Assembly: GCA_027021385.1 (NCBI GenBank)
Contig: JALUUL010000086.1
Location: 143,485-207,484, forward strand
Direction of reading: 5' to 3'
DNA length: 64,000 nucleotides
DNA from: Planctomycetota bacterium
GTDB taxonomy: Bacteria > Planctomycetota > UBA1135 > GCA-002748355
The position numbers were made by a program, and so were the translations under genes. The notes beneath the pieces were generated by a model that worked only from the letters and a program-made list of their open reading frames with translations, was not told where the DNA came from and did not search any database. Positions 17,100 to 25,894 of the stretch are shown piece by piece; positions within the stretch are counted from its first letter, which is position 1, and every line of letters begins with the position of its first letter.

Positions 17100-17479
17100 T
17101 GGACCGAACCATCCTTATCATCGAAGACGAGAAGCTCATCATCGTCTCGACACAGATGGTGCTCGAATCCGCGGGCTACCATGTCGAGTCGGCGATGAAC
17201 GGAGAAGACGGCATCCGGAAGGCGAGGGAGATCAAACCCGATCTCATCCTTCTCGACATCATGATGCCGGGCATCGACGGCTGGGAGACCCTGACCCGTC
17301 TGAAACGGGAGGAAGGAACCTCCAACATCCCCGTGATCATCTTCACGGCCCGCGAGCACGCTCGGGGCCACCAGAAGAGTTCGGAGATGGGGGCGGCGGG
17401 GTATTTCCGGAAGCCGTTCGAACCGGACGAGTTGATCGAACTCGTCGAGAAGCACGTGGGTACCGGCGCGGGGGCCTGA
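17096..17479 (+). CDS. Single-domain response regulator (CheY-like)
   Basis: 127 residues consisting only of a receiver domain. The acidic pair is in LIIEDEKL, the phosphoacceptor Asp in LLDIMMPG, the Thr/Ser in IIFTAREHARG and the Lys in FRKPFEPDEL, so all catalytic positions are kept. The stop-start overlap with the kinase gene indicates they are partners. With no output domain it should act by protein-protein contact, perhaps on the downstream HD-domain protein whose start is 20 bases after this stop. Two adjacent ATG codons (17096 and 17099) could serve as start. Confidence 0.92.
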   Translation: MMDRTILIIEDEKLIIVSTQMVLESAGYHVESAMNGEDGIRKAREIKPDLILLDIMMPGIDGWETLTRLKREEGTSNIPVIIFTAREHARGHQKSSEMGAAGYFRKPFEPDELIELVEKHVGTGAGA

Positions 17480-17498
17480 CGGGGACCCGGATCCTGCC

Positions 17499-18698
17499 AT
17501 GTCCTCCGCCGGCCCCCAGGGTTCGCCGTCCGCCGTCCTCAGGGCGAGGAATCGGGACGGGCGCTTCCGCCGTCTTCTCCGCCGCCTCTTCGTCCTCCTC
17601 AAAGCCGCCCAGATGAGGGAGGACGGGCGGGATCTGTTCCTGAAGGCCGTGACCGAATTCATGCCCTCCCTGGGCAAGGTCCTCGATCTCGAGGGGGAAC
17701 TCGCGATCGTCGAGAAGGACGGATACCTCTTCCTGAACGGGATCCGCGCCCAGGTCAGCGTCGAGGGCTTCGCCGCCCTGAAGTTCCTCGTGCAGGCCTT
17801 GATCGGCCGCGAACTCTCCGGGATCAGTTTCCTGCGCGGGATCACGAAGGGGGAGATCGAACGTTTCATGCCCCTGTTCGCGCGGGAGGAGGGGATCCCC
17901 TGTCCCTTCGAGGAGTTCGAGGAGGCCCTCCGCGAACACGACATCGTCATGATCCGTCCGATCCCGAGGATCCGGCGGGAAAGGCCCCGCACTCCGAAGA
18001 CCGAGGGGGAGCGCACCTTCCTGAAGACGATCTTCGTCCAGAAGCAATGCCTCGAGGGCCTGCGTTCGGGCTGCATCCTCGACCTGCGACTCGGGAAGCA
18101 GATCATCCAGGGAATCGTCGAGCACCTCCTCGAGGAGGAGGCCTGCCTGCTGGCCCTGGACTCCCTCCGGGACCGCGGTCCTCATCTCTTCCACCACAGC
18201 GTGCGGGTCGCCGTGGTCTCCGTCTGGCTGGGCCGGATGTTGGATCTCGGCCCCGAGCTCTTGGGGAAACTCGGAGTGGCCGCCCTCTTCCATGATCTCG
18301 GGGTCGAACCGCGGGACGGCGGCCCGGTCGTCACGCCGGAGCAGGTCGCGGCCCCTCCTACGAGGGAGCAGGCGATCGAATCCTTCCGGCGTTTCGTTCT
18401 CGTGGGCTGCGAGTCGGACTTGATGCGGAGGGCGGCCCTCGTGGCCTCGGAACTTCACAGGGACGAAGCGGAGGAGGGGATCGGGGGCGCCTACGAGGAG
18501 AGAGGAAGGTCCCTGCTCGGACGGATCGTCGCCCTCTCCGACGCCTTTGACCGGAAGACCCTCGGGCGGGAGGACCTGCTCGAGGCGGGGGAGCGGGCGG
18601 CCGCGGAACTCCGCTGGGAGGGCGAGGCCGAGGACGCCCCGCTGATCGGGCTCCTGCAACGGCTGGTCGCGGACGCCGGCGTCAAGGAACCTTGCTGA
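17499..18698 (+). CDS. HD-domain (HD-GYP-related) phosphohydrolase-like protein
   Basis: 399 residues. The N-terminal half (about 1-190) is helical, with no domain I can name. Residues about 215-370 form an HD domain: FHHSVRVAVVSVWLGRML, the metal pair in VAALFHDLGV, a further His in VASELHRDEAEE and Asp in IVALSDAFDRKTLG. This order matches HD-GYP proteins, many of which hydrolyse cyclic di-GMP, but the GYP loop itself is not recognisable, so activity is uncertain. It follows the kinase-regulator pair closely in the same direction and may be the output of that system. Its last 17 bases overlap the convergent CMD-family gene. Confidence 0.72.
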   Translation: MSSAGPQGSPSAVLRARNRDGRFRRLLRRLFVLLKAAQMREDGRDLFLKAVTEFMPSLGKVLDLEGELAIVEKDGYLFLNGIRAQVSVEGFAALKFLVQALIGRELSGISFLRGITKGEIERFMPLFAREEGIPCPFEEFEEALREHDIVMIRPIPRIRRERPRTPKTEGERTFLKTIFVQKQCLEGLRSGCILDLRLGKQIIQGIVEHLLEEEACLLALDSLRDRGPHLFHHSVRVAVVSVWLGRMLDLGPELLGKLGVAALFHDLGVEPRDGGPVVTPEQVAAPPTREQAIESFRRFVLVGCESDLMRRAALVASELHRDEAEEGIGGAYEERGRSLLGRIVALSDAFDRKTLGREDLLEAGERAAAELRWEGEAEDAPLIGLLQRLVADAGVKEPC

Positions 18699-19323
18699 GG
18701 AAGGCTCGGAGGGTCTCTTGAAAGCCCTGGTCGATGGGAATGTCGAAGCAGAGTTCCGGAGTCCGGGCGGCCTCTTCGATCTCCTCGACCGAGGCCCCGG
18801 CGAGGAAGGCTCCCCGGGCGTGGGAGAGCATCTGGGGGAGGAGCCGGAGACTCCGCAGCGCGGCGACGCCGAGGAGTTCGCGGGTGCGCAGGGGAAGGCC
18901 GCACCTGCCGAGGATCTCTCCATAGGCGAGCCGGAGGACCAGGTCGGGCAGGGCCGGGTCGAGGTCCGCCATGTCCGCGAGAACGCGAGGGGTCGCCTCC
19001 CCGTAGACCTCGCCGAAGGCACGCTCTCCCTCCGTGAGCGTGGCGGGTTCGCTCCTTCCCTCGCCCTTCCCCCGGGGGAGACGACGCGCCCCGAGAGCCC
19101 GGAAGGCCGACAGCGCGAGCGGGAAGCCCGCGTAGGGGATCGCGCAGAGACAGAGCCCCCGGAGGTCCGCGGGGCCCGCGCCCCGTTCGAGGGCGAGGTC
19201 CGCGCAGGCGCCGAGGAGGTCCGGCTCGTTGCGCACGAGGGCGACGAAGGCGAGGCAAAGCGCGCGCTCCCGGGCCGGGAGCCCGGGACGTTCGCAAAGG
19301 GCCTGGAGATCCGGAAAGGTCAT
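18682..19323 (-). CDS. Carboxymuconolactone decarboxylase-family protein
   Basis: 213 residues with two CMD-like halves. The first (about 25-85) includes GAGPADLRGLCLCAIPYAGFPLAL. The second (about 110-200) contains FGEVYGEATPRVLADM, LRTRELLGVAALRSLRLLPQ and SHARGAFLAGASVEEIEEA, the signature helices of the CMD/AhpD fold. The Cys that AhpD-type enzymes carry three residues before the His is Met here (QMLSHARG), so a peroxidase-type thiol mechanism is unlikely in this half. Substrate is unknown. ATG 19323 lies within the start region of the divergent lipoprotein gene, so the two genes share or overlap their promoters. Confidence 0.75.
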   Translation of the reverse strand: MTFPDLQALCERPGLPARERALCLAFVALVRNEPDLLGACADLALERGAGPADLRGLCLCAIPYAGFPLALSAFRALGARRLPRGKGEGRSEPATLTEGERAFGEVYGEATPRVLADMADLDPALPDLVLRLAYGEILGRCGLPLRTRELLGVAALRSLRLLPQMLSHARGAFLAGASVEEIEEAARTPELCFDIPIDQGFQETLRAFLSKVP

Positions 19324-19959
19324 GGAGGAAGGATAGCCGCGATCCTTCTTCTCCTCGTTCCGCTGTTGTCGTTCTCCTGCCGGAGGTCCGGCAGGACCGG
19401 ACGAAAGCCCCGGCCCGTGGTCCTGGCCGGGATCTCCTTCGGAAAGGATCCGATCCGCCTTCCCGGGGGGCGCGAGGTCTCCCGGGCCCGCTACCGGGAC
19501 CGCTTGGTCGAGCTGCAGGGAGGGGGATGGCTCCGCCTGAAGGCGCTCCGCGCCTTCCTGCTCGCGGAGGCCGGAGGCCCTCCTCCCCGGGCCCTCGTGC
19601 TCGGGGTCCGGCGCCTCCTCGGTGGGGCGGAGTCCTTCCGGTCCTGGCTCCCGGTCGAGGACGGAGCTTGGACCAGCGAGTCCGCGCGCCTGGACCTGGC
19701 CCTGGTCTGCGCGCTCCTCCTGCGCCGGGCCGGGGCGGGGGAGGGCCGGGAAGACCCGGCGGTTCCGCAGGACGTCGGGGTCTTGAGGGATCTGCTCGAG
19801 CGGGCCGCCCTCCGCCATTCGCCCCGGGCGGAATGGGTCGGGGGCCGCTTCCTCGGGATCTGCGGGGATCGCGTCGTCGGAACGGAACTCCTCTATCCGG
19901 ACATCCTCGCCCTGGCCTCGCCGCGGACCCGGGAACGGGCGGCCCTGACCGCTCCCTGA
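19303..19959 (+). CDS. Putative lipoprotein of unknown function, non-canonical start
   Basis: About 218 residues. A clear export signal, RIAAILLLLVPLLSFSC, ends in a lipobox-like Cys followed by a basic stretch. The mature part is Leu/Arg/Glu-rich, probably helical, with no recognised domain. The frame contains no ATG, GTG or TTG close before the signal. CTG 19303 gives a proper basic N-region (LEIRKGHGGR) after GCAAAGG, and GGAGGAAGG at 19324-19332 could instead serve ATC 19342. A sequence error is also possible. It overlaps the start of the divergent CMD gene by 21 bases. A strong inverted repeat follows the stop. Confidence 0.5.
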   Translation: MEIRKGHGGRIAAILLLLVPLLSFSCRRSGRTGRKPRPVVLAGISFGKDPIRLPGGREVSRARYRDRLVELQGGGWLRLKALRAFLLAEAGGPPPRALVLGVRRLLGGAESFRSWLPVEDGAWTSESARLDLALVCALLLRRAGAGEGREDPAVPQDVGVLRDLLERAALRHSPRAEWVGGRFLGICGDRVVGTELLYPDILALASPRTRERAALTAP

Positions 19960-19978
19960 GGGGCCGGCGACCACGATC

Positions 19979-20000
19979 GCCCGGTCCCGGGGGACCGGGC
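19979..20000 (+). terminator. Terminator-like inverted repeat
   Basis: Perfect 10-base arms GCCCGGTCCC (19979-19988) and GGGACCGGGC (19991-20000) are separated by two bases, so the real stem is about 9 bp with a four-base loop. It sits 20 bases after the lipoprotein stop and before the RluA-type gene. It lacks a T tract. Confidence 0.4.
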
Positions 20001-20069
20001 CGGACTTCCTCGGTCGGACCGGCAGTCGGGAGCTTGCGCCGCGGGAAGGCCTCCGGAAGATGGACCGCG

Positions 20070-21065
20070 GTGGGAAACTTGAAGGAGCACCGGATCCACG
20101 AGGCGGACGCCGGCCAGAGGTTCGACCGATACCTGCGCAAACTCCTGCCCGAGGCCCCCCTGTCCCTTCTCCATCGATGGTTGCGCAAGGGCGAAGTCCG
20201 CCTGGACGGCCGGAGGGTCGCGGCCTCGACCCGTCTCGAGCCCGGGCAGACCTGCCGCTTCGAGGCCTCGGAGGCCGAACTCGCGAGGCTCGGGAAACGC
20301 CCCGCCCCCGCGGCTCCCAAGGGCCTTGGGTTCCGGATCGAATGGCTCCATCGCGACGAGGACCTCGGAGCCCTCCGGAAACCCGCAGGGGTCCCGGTCC
20401 AGGGGGACGGGACGGAGCGGGACCTGGCCGGGATGCTCGGAGAACTCGGGGGAAGGGGGAGGACCTTCCGCCCGGCTCCGACGCACCGGCTCGATCGGAT
20501 GGCCACCGGGGTGCTGATGGTCGGTCTGAGTCCCCTTGGGCTCCGGGGCTTGACCGCCGCCTTCCGGGAGGGGCGGGTTCGCAAGCTCTACCTCGTGCAC
20601 GTCCTCGGCCGGCCGGAAGGGAGCGGTCGGAGGCTGGTCGCGTGGATCCGGGAGCGGAGCCGGCGCGACCCCGGCGGGGCCGAGGTGGAGGTCTGCGACC
20701 GGAAGGTCGCCGGGGCGAAGCGGGCGGAACTCGTCTTCCACGTCCTGGCTGCGGCCGAGCCCGGCGCCCTCGTCCTCGTCGAACTCGGGACCGGGAGGAA
20801 GCACCAGATCCGCGCGCAGTTCGCGGCGATCGGGCATGCCCTCGTCGGGGACCGTAAATACGGGAGCCGGTTTCCCGAGACCCGGGCTTCCCTCCTCCAT
20901 TGCTGGAGGGTGGAATGCCGGCACCCTTCGACCGGTGAAGACCTCGCGGTCGAGGCTCCGGTCCCCTTTCCCGAGTCCTTTCCGGAGGGGTTCCGGAAGG
21001 AAGTCCTCGAGCGGGCGCGGTCCCTCGCCGGCGCGCCTCCTTTTCCGAAGAGCGGTCCACGATGA
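20070..21065 (+). CDS. RluA-family pseudouridine synthase with S4 domain
   Basis: 331 residues. An S4 RNA-binding domain (about 10-60: GQRFDRYLRKLLPEAPLSL, GEVRLDGRRVAASTRLEPG) precedes the RluA catalytic domain. The catalytic Asp is in THRLDRMATGVLMVG, matching the family HRLDxxTSG motif, and GTGRKHQIRAQFAAIGHALV with GDRKYGS are the later signature blocks. It converts uridine to pseudouridine in rRNA; the closest class is RluC/RluD, but the target site is not decidable. GTG 20070 follows GGAAG by ten bases. The stop overlaps the following lipoprotein start (ATGA). Confidence 0.9.
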   Translation: MGNLKEHRIHEADAGQRFDRYLRKLLPEAPLSLLHRWLRKGEVRLDGRRVAASTRLEPGQTCRFEASEAELARLGKRPAPAAPKGLGFRIEWLHRDEDLGALRKPAGVPVQGDGTERDLAGMLGELGGRGRTFRPAPTHRLDRMATGVLMVGLSPLGLRGLTAAFREGRVRKLYLVHVLGRPEGSGRRLVAWIRERSRRDPGGAEVEVCDRKVAGAKRAELVFHVLAAAEPGALVLVELGTGRKHQIRAQFAAIGHALVGDRKYGSRFPETRASLLHCWRVECRHPSTGEDLAVEAPVPFPESFPEGFRKEVLERARSLAGAPPFPKSGPR

Positions 21066-21598
21066 AGCCGAAAGCGCGACCTTCGTTTCTCCTCCTTCTC
21101 CTTCCTCTTCTCTTCGGGTCCTTTCCCGCCTGCCGCGGGGGGCGCGACGGCGGGGACGGCGGGTCCGACCCGCGGGGGAAGGGGGCGGCTTCCCGCCCCT
21201 CGGGGGAACTCCCCTCCGCCGGGGCCTGGGCCGCGTCGATCCGAGGGCCCGACTCGGAGGGGGGGACGGGCCGCTACGCCTGGAAGGAGGTCGAGGTCAT
21301 GGAGAGCATGCCGATCCAGTTCGCTCTCCGGCTCCGCAGGTCGATGCCGAGCGCCGGCTGGAAGCTCGAACCGGCGCCGGTCGTGATGAAGGCCCTGCCC
21401 GCTTCCGGCCGTCCGGGACGGCTCGAACTGCGCATCCGCGTCGTTCCTCCCGAGGGACCCTCCGCGATGGTCCTCGAGGACCTCGACTGCAGGGTGCCGC
21501 TCGGGAGTCTGCGTTCGGGGACCTGGGAACTGCGGATCTTCGAGGGGGAATCCGGGGATCCGGTGCAGGTCCTCCGTTTCGAGGCGCTGCGCGAATGA
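21062..21598 (+). CDS. Small putative lipoprotein, unknown function
   Basis: 178 residues. The start MKPKARPSFLLLLLPLLFGS is a basic and Leu-rich signal ending FPAC, so lipidation is plausible although Pro at that lipobox position is unusual. A Gly/Asp/Arg-rich linker (about 28-55) leads to a beta-rich domain (EVEVMESMPIQFALRLR, RLELRIRVVPP, LEDLDCRVPLG) of no recognised family. The start overlaps the pseudouridine synthase stop (ATGA). The gene lies just before the amidase lipoprotein, which suggests an envelope role by context only. Confidence 0.6.
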   Translation: MKPKARPSFLLLLLPLLFGSFPACRGGRDGGDGGSDPRGKGAASRPSGELPSAGAWAASIRGPDSEGGTGRYAWKEVEVMESMPIQFALRLRRSMPSAGWKLEPAPVVMKALPASGRPGRLELRIRVVPPEGPSAMVLEDLDCRVPLGSLRSGTWELRIFEGESGDPVQVLRFEALRE

Positions 21599-21617
21599 AG
21601 AGGGAGGGGGCGCGGTC

Positions 21618-22658
21618 GTGAATCGGGAGTGGAACCCATGGCTTCCCGGAGGAGGAAGGGGAGGGGGCCGCCTCCGCCCGAGGATCTGTCTCCTCCTCCT
21701 GGGGATCGCGGGGGGCTGCGCGGGAAACCCGTCGAGTCGGGTTCCCGGCGAGGAAGCCCCGAGGGTCGGGGACGAGATCGTCGCCTGCGGGCGCTTCTTC
21801 CACGTGGGGGCCCCGGTCGTCCTCTGGATGGATCCCCGGGGATACGACGCCTACCGGGTCGAACCGAGGTTCCCCGAGGAAGTCCCGGCTCGGACGCCGC
21901 CCCCGGCCGGACCGCGGTACGCGAGCCTCAGGAAGGGCCTTCCCGAGGACCTGGCGGCGAAGATCCGCAAGCGGGGCTGGACCCTCCCCGAACTCCAGGG
22001 CTGGGTGAGCCAGTTCGTCGTCCACTACGACGTCTGCGGAACTTCCCGGCAGTGCTTCAAGGTACTCCAGGACCGGCGCGGTCTCTCGGTGCACTTCATG
22101 CTCGACGTCGACGGCACGATCTACCAGACCCTCGATCTCAAGGAACGCGCCTGGCACGCCGGCAAGGCGAATGAGCGTTCGATCGGGATCGAGATCGCGC
22201 AGATCGGGGCCTACCCCTCACCGGACCACGAGGTCCTGCGCTCCTGGTACCGGCGTGTCGGCGGCCGCGTCCGGATCCGGTTCCCTTCCTGGATGGACGA
22301 GACCGGAATCCGGGGAGGGGACGGTCCGTTCCGTCCGGCCAGGGAGGCCTTGCAGTCCGGGGTCGTCCAGGGGCGTCGCCTCTACCAATACGACTTCACC
22401 GAAGCCCAGTACCGGAGCCTCGCCCGCCTCCTGGCCGCCCTGAACCGGATCTTTCCCAGGATCCGCCTCGACGCCCCCCGGAACGCGGACGGAAAGGTGC
22501 GCGACTCCGCCCTGTCCGCCGAGGAACTCGCGGATTTCGAGGGCGTGCTCGGCCACTACCACGTCACGACGCGGAAGATCGATCCGGGACCGGCCTTCGA
22601 CTGGAATCGTGTCCTCCGTGAGGCCCGCGATCTGCGCTGGGGCCGGACGCCGCGCTGA
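21618..22658 (+). CDS. N-acetylmuramoyl-L-alanine amidase (Amidase_2 type), lipoprotein
   Basis: 346 residues. The signal ends IAGGC, a good lipobox. The zinc amidase domain (about 130-335) carries VVHYDVCG with the first His ligand, then HFMLDVDGTIYQTLDL, then AWHAGKANERSIGIEIAQIG, and ends GHYHVTTRKIDPGPAFDW with the final His and Asp. That matches AmpD/PGRP-type amidases, which cut the muramic acid to L-alanine bond in peptidoglycan. An insertion of roughly 60 residues after the IGIEI block (SWMDETGIRGGDGPFRPARE) is larger than in most family members. The anchored enzyme should act on the periplasmic wall. The start is GTG 21618, downstream of a G-rich Shine-Dalgarno. Confidence 0.88.
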   Translation: MNREWNPWLPGGGRGGGRLRPRICLLLLGIAGGCAGNPSSRVPGEEAPRVGDEIVACGRFFHVGAPVVLWMDPRGYDAYRVEPRFPEEVPARTPPPAGPRYASLRKGLPEDLAAKIRKRGWTLPELQGWVSQFVVHYDVCGTSRQCFKVLQDRRGLSVHFMLDVDGTIYQTLDLKERAWHAGKANERSIGIEIAQIGAYPSPDHEVLRSWYRRVGGRVRIRFPSWMDETGIRGGDGPFRPAREALQSGVVQGRRLYQYDFTEAQYRSLARLLAALNRIFPRIRLDAPRNADGKVRDSALSAEELADFEGVLGHYHVTTRKIDPGPAFDWNRVLREARDLRWGRTPR

Positions 22659-22888
22659 CCAAGGTACGGGCGTGGCTTCGCGCCTGGGTGGTGAAGAAGG
22701 ATCCCCCCGACCTGGTCGGTTGCCGTAAGGGCTCCGGGTTTCCCGAGCAGGAGGAGGGGGAGTTCTCGCGAGCCGGGACGGTTCGGGATAGGATCGCTCG
22801 TGTCCGGACCTCGGCGGTGACATGGGCCGGACGGCCGCAGGGCGGTGCTGCGGCGTTCTCGATTCGCTCCGGGCGAAGGGAGGGGAGC

Positions 22889-24361
22889 ATGGACAAGATC
22901 CGCGTGCGCGGCGGCGCCCGGCTTTCCGGGCAGGTTCGGGTCTCGGGCTCGAAGAACGCGAGTCTCCCGATCCTGGCGGCCTGCCTTCTCGTGGACGGCC
23001 CGACGGTTCTCGAGGGCGTTCCACGGCTCGAGGACGTCAGGAACATGTGCCACATCCTCGAGCACCTCGGGGTCGTCCACGAGTGGTTGCCCGACGGAAG
23101 CCTGCGGGTCGAGGTCGTCGACGACCGCAACGTCCATGCCCCCTACCATTACGTCCGAACGATGCGGGCGAGCTTCTGCCTGCTGGGACCGCTCTGGGCC
23201 CGGCGCGGGCGCGCCCAGGTGAGTCACCCGGGAGGCTGCGTCTTCGGGCACCGTCCGATCGACCTCCATCTGAAGGGCATGCGGGCCCTGGGGGCGGACA
23301 TCCGCATCGACAAGGGGGATGTCCATGCCTCGGGGCCGGTGCGGGGGGGGCGGGTGTATCTTGGGAGCAACTTCGGGAGCACCGTCCTCGGGACCGCCAA
23401 CACCCTGATGGCGGCCTGCCTTGCGGAGGGGGAGACGGTCATCGAATACGCGGCCCAGGAGCCCGAGATCGCGGACCTCTGCAGGTTCCTCCGGGCCTGC
23501 GGCGCGCGGATCGAGGGCATCGGCACCCACCGGCTCCACATCCGGGGCGTTCCGAAACTCAGGGGGTGCCGGTACCGAGTCATCAACGACCGGATCGAGG
23601 CGGGGACCCTCCTCGCGGCCGGGGTCCTGACCGGCGGCGAGGTCGAGGTCCTCGGCGCGGAGCCGGATCATCTCTCGGCCTTCCTGGACGCGCTCGAGCG
23701 GGCGGGAGCCCGCTTCGAGATCGGGTTCCGCGAACCCGGGGACGGCGCGGGCGCGGAACTCGGGGCGGAGCTTCCGGGGCTGGTCGAGGCGCGTCCGCCC
23801 CGAGTCTCCCGAGAGGGGAGGGCGCTGCGGCTTCCCCGAACCGGGGAGCAGGGGGGGAGGCTGCTGACGGATCGGATCTTCTACGAGGACGAGCGGAGGG
23901 TAGGGGATGGACCCGGGGAGGAAGGGATTCCGTTCCTGAGGACCCTTCCGATGGACCCGGAGGAACTCGAGGCGACGGATGTCGCGACGATGCCCTACCC
24001 GGGCTTCCCGACCGACCTCCAGGCCCAGTTCATGGCCTTGATGCTGGTCGCGAAGGGCGTCAGCGTCATCACCGAGAAGATCTATCCCGAGCGCTTCATC
24101 CACGTGTCGGAACTCGCGAGGCTCGGCGCTCGGATCCGGAGGGAGGGCCCCTGCGCGATCGTCCAGGGTGGAAGGGAACTCTGCGGGGCGACGGTCATGG
24201 CCTCCGATCTCCGCGCCTCGGCCGCCCTGATCCTCGCCGGTCTCGTGGCTCGGGGGACGACGGCGATCCGCCGGGTCTACCACCTGGACCGGGGGTACGA
24301 GTCCCTCGACCGGAAGCTGGCCGCCCTCGGGGCCGACATCGTGAGGCTCAAGGAGGTCTGA
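22889..24361 (+). CDS. murA: UDP-N-acetylglucosamine 1-carboxyvinyltransferase (MurA) with insertion
   Basis: 490 residues against about 420 for typical MurA. It catalyses the first committed step of peptidoglycan synthesis, transferring enolpyruvate from PEP to UDP-GlcNAc. SGSKNASLPIL holds the catalytic Lys-Asn, and Cys117 in HPGGCVFGHRP is the fosfomycin-target Cys, so the drug-sensitive form is predicted. YPGFPTDLQAQFMAL, TEKIYPERFIHV and DLRASAALILAGLVA complete the two-domain fold. About 70 extra residues (roughly 280-360) lie before the YPGFPTD block and are charged and Gly-rich. ATG 22889 follows GGGAGGGGAG. An in-frame extension to 22688 has no start signals. Confidence 0.95.
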   Translation: MDKIRVRGGARLSGQVRVSGSKNASLPILAACLLVDGPTVLEGVPRLEDVRNMCHILEHLGVVHEWLPDGSLRVEVVDDRNVHAPYHYVRTMRASFCLLGPLWARRGRAQVSHPGGCVFGHRPIDLHLKGMRALGADIRIDKGDVHASGPVRGGRVYLGSNFGSTVLGTANTLMAACLAEGETVIEYAAQEPEIADLCRFLRACGARIEGIGTHRLHIRGVPKLRGCRYRVINDRIEAGTLLAAGVLTGGEVEVLGAEPDHLSAFLDALERAGARFEIGFREPGDGAGAELGAELPGLVEARPPRVSREGRALRLPRTGEQGGRLLTDRIFYEDERRVGDGPGEEGIPFLRTLPMDPEELEATDVATMPYPGFPTDLQAQFMALMLVAKGVSVITEKIYPERFIHVSELARLGARIRREGPCAIVQGGRELCGATVMASDLRASAALILAGLVARGTTAIRRVYHLDRGYESLDRKLAALGADIVRLKEV

Positions 24362-24472
24362 GGAAGGCGCCCCCCGGGACGAGGCGCTCCCGGGGTTTCC
24401 GGGCTATGATCCTCCGCCTTTTCCGGACTCCGCCTCCTCGGCGGAGGGCCGGATCCTCAACCGGTCTCCGCC

Positions 24473-25894
24473 ATGTTCGAATCCCTGACCTCCGCGCTCG
24501 GCAAGGCCTTCCAGTCCCTTCGGGGACAACGGAACCTGACCGAGGAGAACATCCAGGAGGGCCTGAAGGCCGTCCGGCGCGCCCTCCTCGAGGCCGACGT
24601 CCACTTCAAGGTCGTCAAGAGCTTCGTCAACCGGGTCAAGGAGTCGGCCCTGGGGCGCGAAGTGCTGCAGTCCGTCTCTCCGGCCGACCAGTTCGTCAAG
24701 ATCTGCCACGACGAACTCGTCCGCTTGATGGGTTCGGAGACCGCGAGGATCCCGGTCGCGGACCAGGGGCCGACGGTGGTCATGCTGGCGGGCCTTCAAG
24801 GGTCGGGAAAGACGACGACCTGCGCGAAGCTCGCCCACTACGTCCGCAAGCGGAAGAAGAAGCGTCCGCTCCTCGTCGCGGCCGATCTCCAGAGACCCGC
24901 CGCGGTCGAACAGCTCAGGACTCTCGGCCGCCAGCTCGGGATCGAGGTCTACGAGGAGGGGGTGGACGGGAATCCCCCCGCGGTCTGCGAGCGCGGGATC
25001 CGCCATGCGTTCCGCAACGGGCACGACTTCGTGATCCTGGATACCGCGGGACGCCTCCACGTCGACGACCGCCTGATGAAGGAACTCGAGGAGGTCGTGA
25101 AGAGGTGCAAGCCCCACGCGGTCGTCCTCGTATGCGACGCGATGCTCGGTCAGGACGCGGTCAACTCGGCGGGAGAGTTCCACCGGCGCCTGCCGTTGAC
25201 GGGGATCGTCCTGACGAAACTGGACGGCGATACCCGGGGCGGAGCCGCGCTCTCGGTCCGCGAGGTGACCGGGTGCCCGGTCCTTTTCGCGGGGGTCGGG
25301 GAGAAGACCGAGGATCTCGAGGAGTTCCATCCCGATCGGATGGCCGGCCGCATCCTCGGCATGGGGGACGTCGTCGGACTCGTCGAGCGGGCGCAGGAGG
25401 TCCTCGACGAGAAGGACGCGGAGAAGGCCGCGAAGAAACTGCTCAAGGGGCGCTTCACCTTCGAGGATTTCCTGAAGCAGATGCAGATGGTCCGCAAGCT
25501 CGGCCCCTTGAAGAAGGTCCTCGGGATGCTTCCCGGCATGGGGCAGGCCCTCGAAGGGGTCGAGATCGAGGACGGGCACTTCGCGAGGCTCGAGGCGATG
25601 ATCCTCTCGATGACCCCCCTCGAACGGAGGGATCCCGACCGCATCGATCTTTCGAGACGCCGCAGGATCGCGGCCGGATCGGGCAATGAACTCCAGGCTG
25701 TCCACAACCTGATCAAGCAGTTCAAGCAGATGCGCAAGATGTTCGGGAAGATGGGGAAGGGGGGAATCGGCGGGGGACTCTCCCCGGAGATGCTGGCGGG
25801 CAAGGGACCGCGCAAGGGGTTTAGGACCCCGAAGGGGGGGGCTCCCTTCGGTTCGGGAAGGCCCGGGGGCAGGAAGAGGGGGCGGGGCTTCTGA
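24473..25894 (+). CDS. ffh: Signal recognition particle protein Ffh
   Basis: 473 residues, normal for Ffh. The N domain (1-85) is followed by the GTPase: P-loop GLQGSGKTTTCAKLA, VAADLQRPAAVEQL, DTAGRLHVDDRLM and TKLDGDTRGGAALS. The C-terminal M domain (about 330-435) is Met-rich (FLKQMQMVRKLGPLKKVLGMLPGMG, FKQMRKMFGKMGKGG) and binds the 4.5S RNA and signal peptides. The tail is basic and Gly/Arg-rich. It targets nascent membrane and secreted proteins to FtsY. A TATGAT hexamer at 24405-24410 may be its -10 element, without a clear -35. It is followed by rpsP, as in many genomes. Confidence 0.96.
   Translation: MFESLTSALGKAFQSLRGQRNLTEENIQEGLKAVRRALLEADVHFKVVKSFVNRVKESALGREVLQSVSPADQFVKICHDELVRLMGSETARIPVADQGPTVVMLAGLQGSGKTTTCAKLAHYVRKRKKKRPLLVAADLQRPAAVEQLRTLGRQLGIEVYEEGVDGNPPAVCERGIRHAFRNGHDFVILDTAGRLHVDDRLMKELEEVVKRCKPHAVVLVCDAMLGQDAVNSAGEFHRRLPLTGIVLTKLDGDTRGGAALSVREVTGCPVLFAGVGEKTEDLEEFHPDRMAGRILGMGDVVGLVERAQEVLDEKDAEKAAKKLLKGRFTFEDFLKQMQMVRKLGPLKKVLGMLPGMGQALEGVEIEDGHFARLEAMILSMTPLERRDPDRIDLSRRRRIAAGSGNELQAVHNLIKQFKQMRKMFGKMGKGGIGGGLSPEMLAGKGPRKGFRTPKGGAPFGSGRPGGRKRGRGF

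Noticed and set aside
22822..25689. A 955-codon plus-strand frame overlapping murA and ffh
   Set aside because: It is the wrong frame of two unmistakable housekeeping genes; stops are rare in GC-rich DNA.
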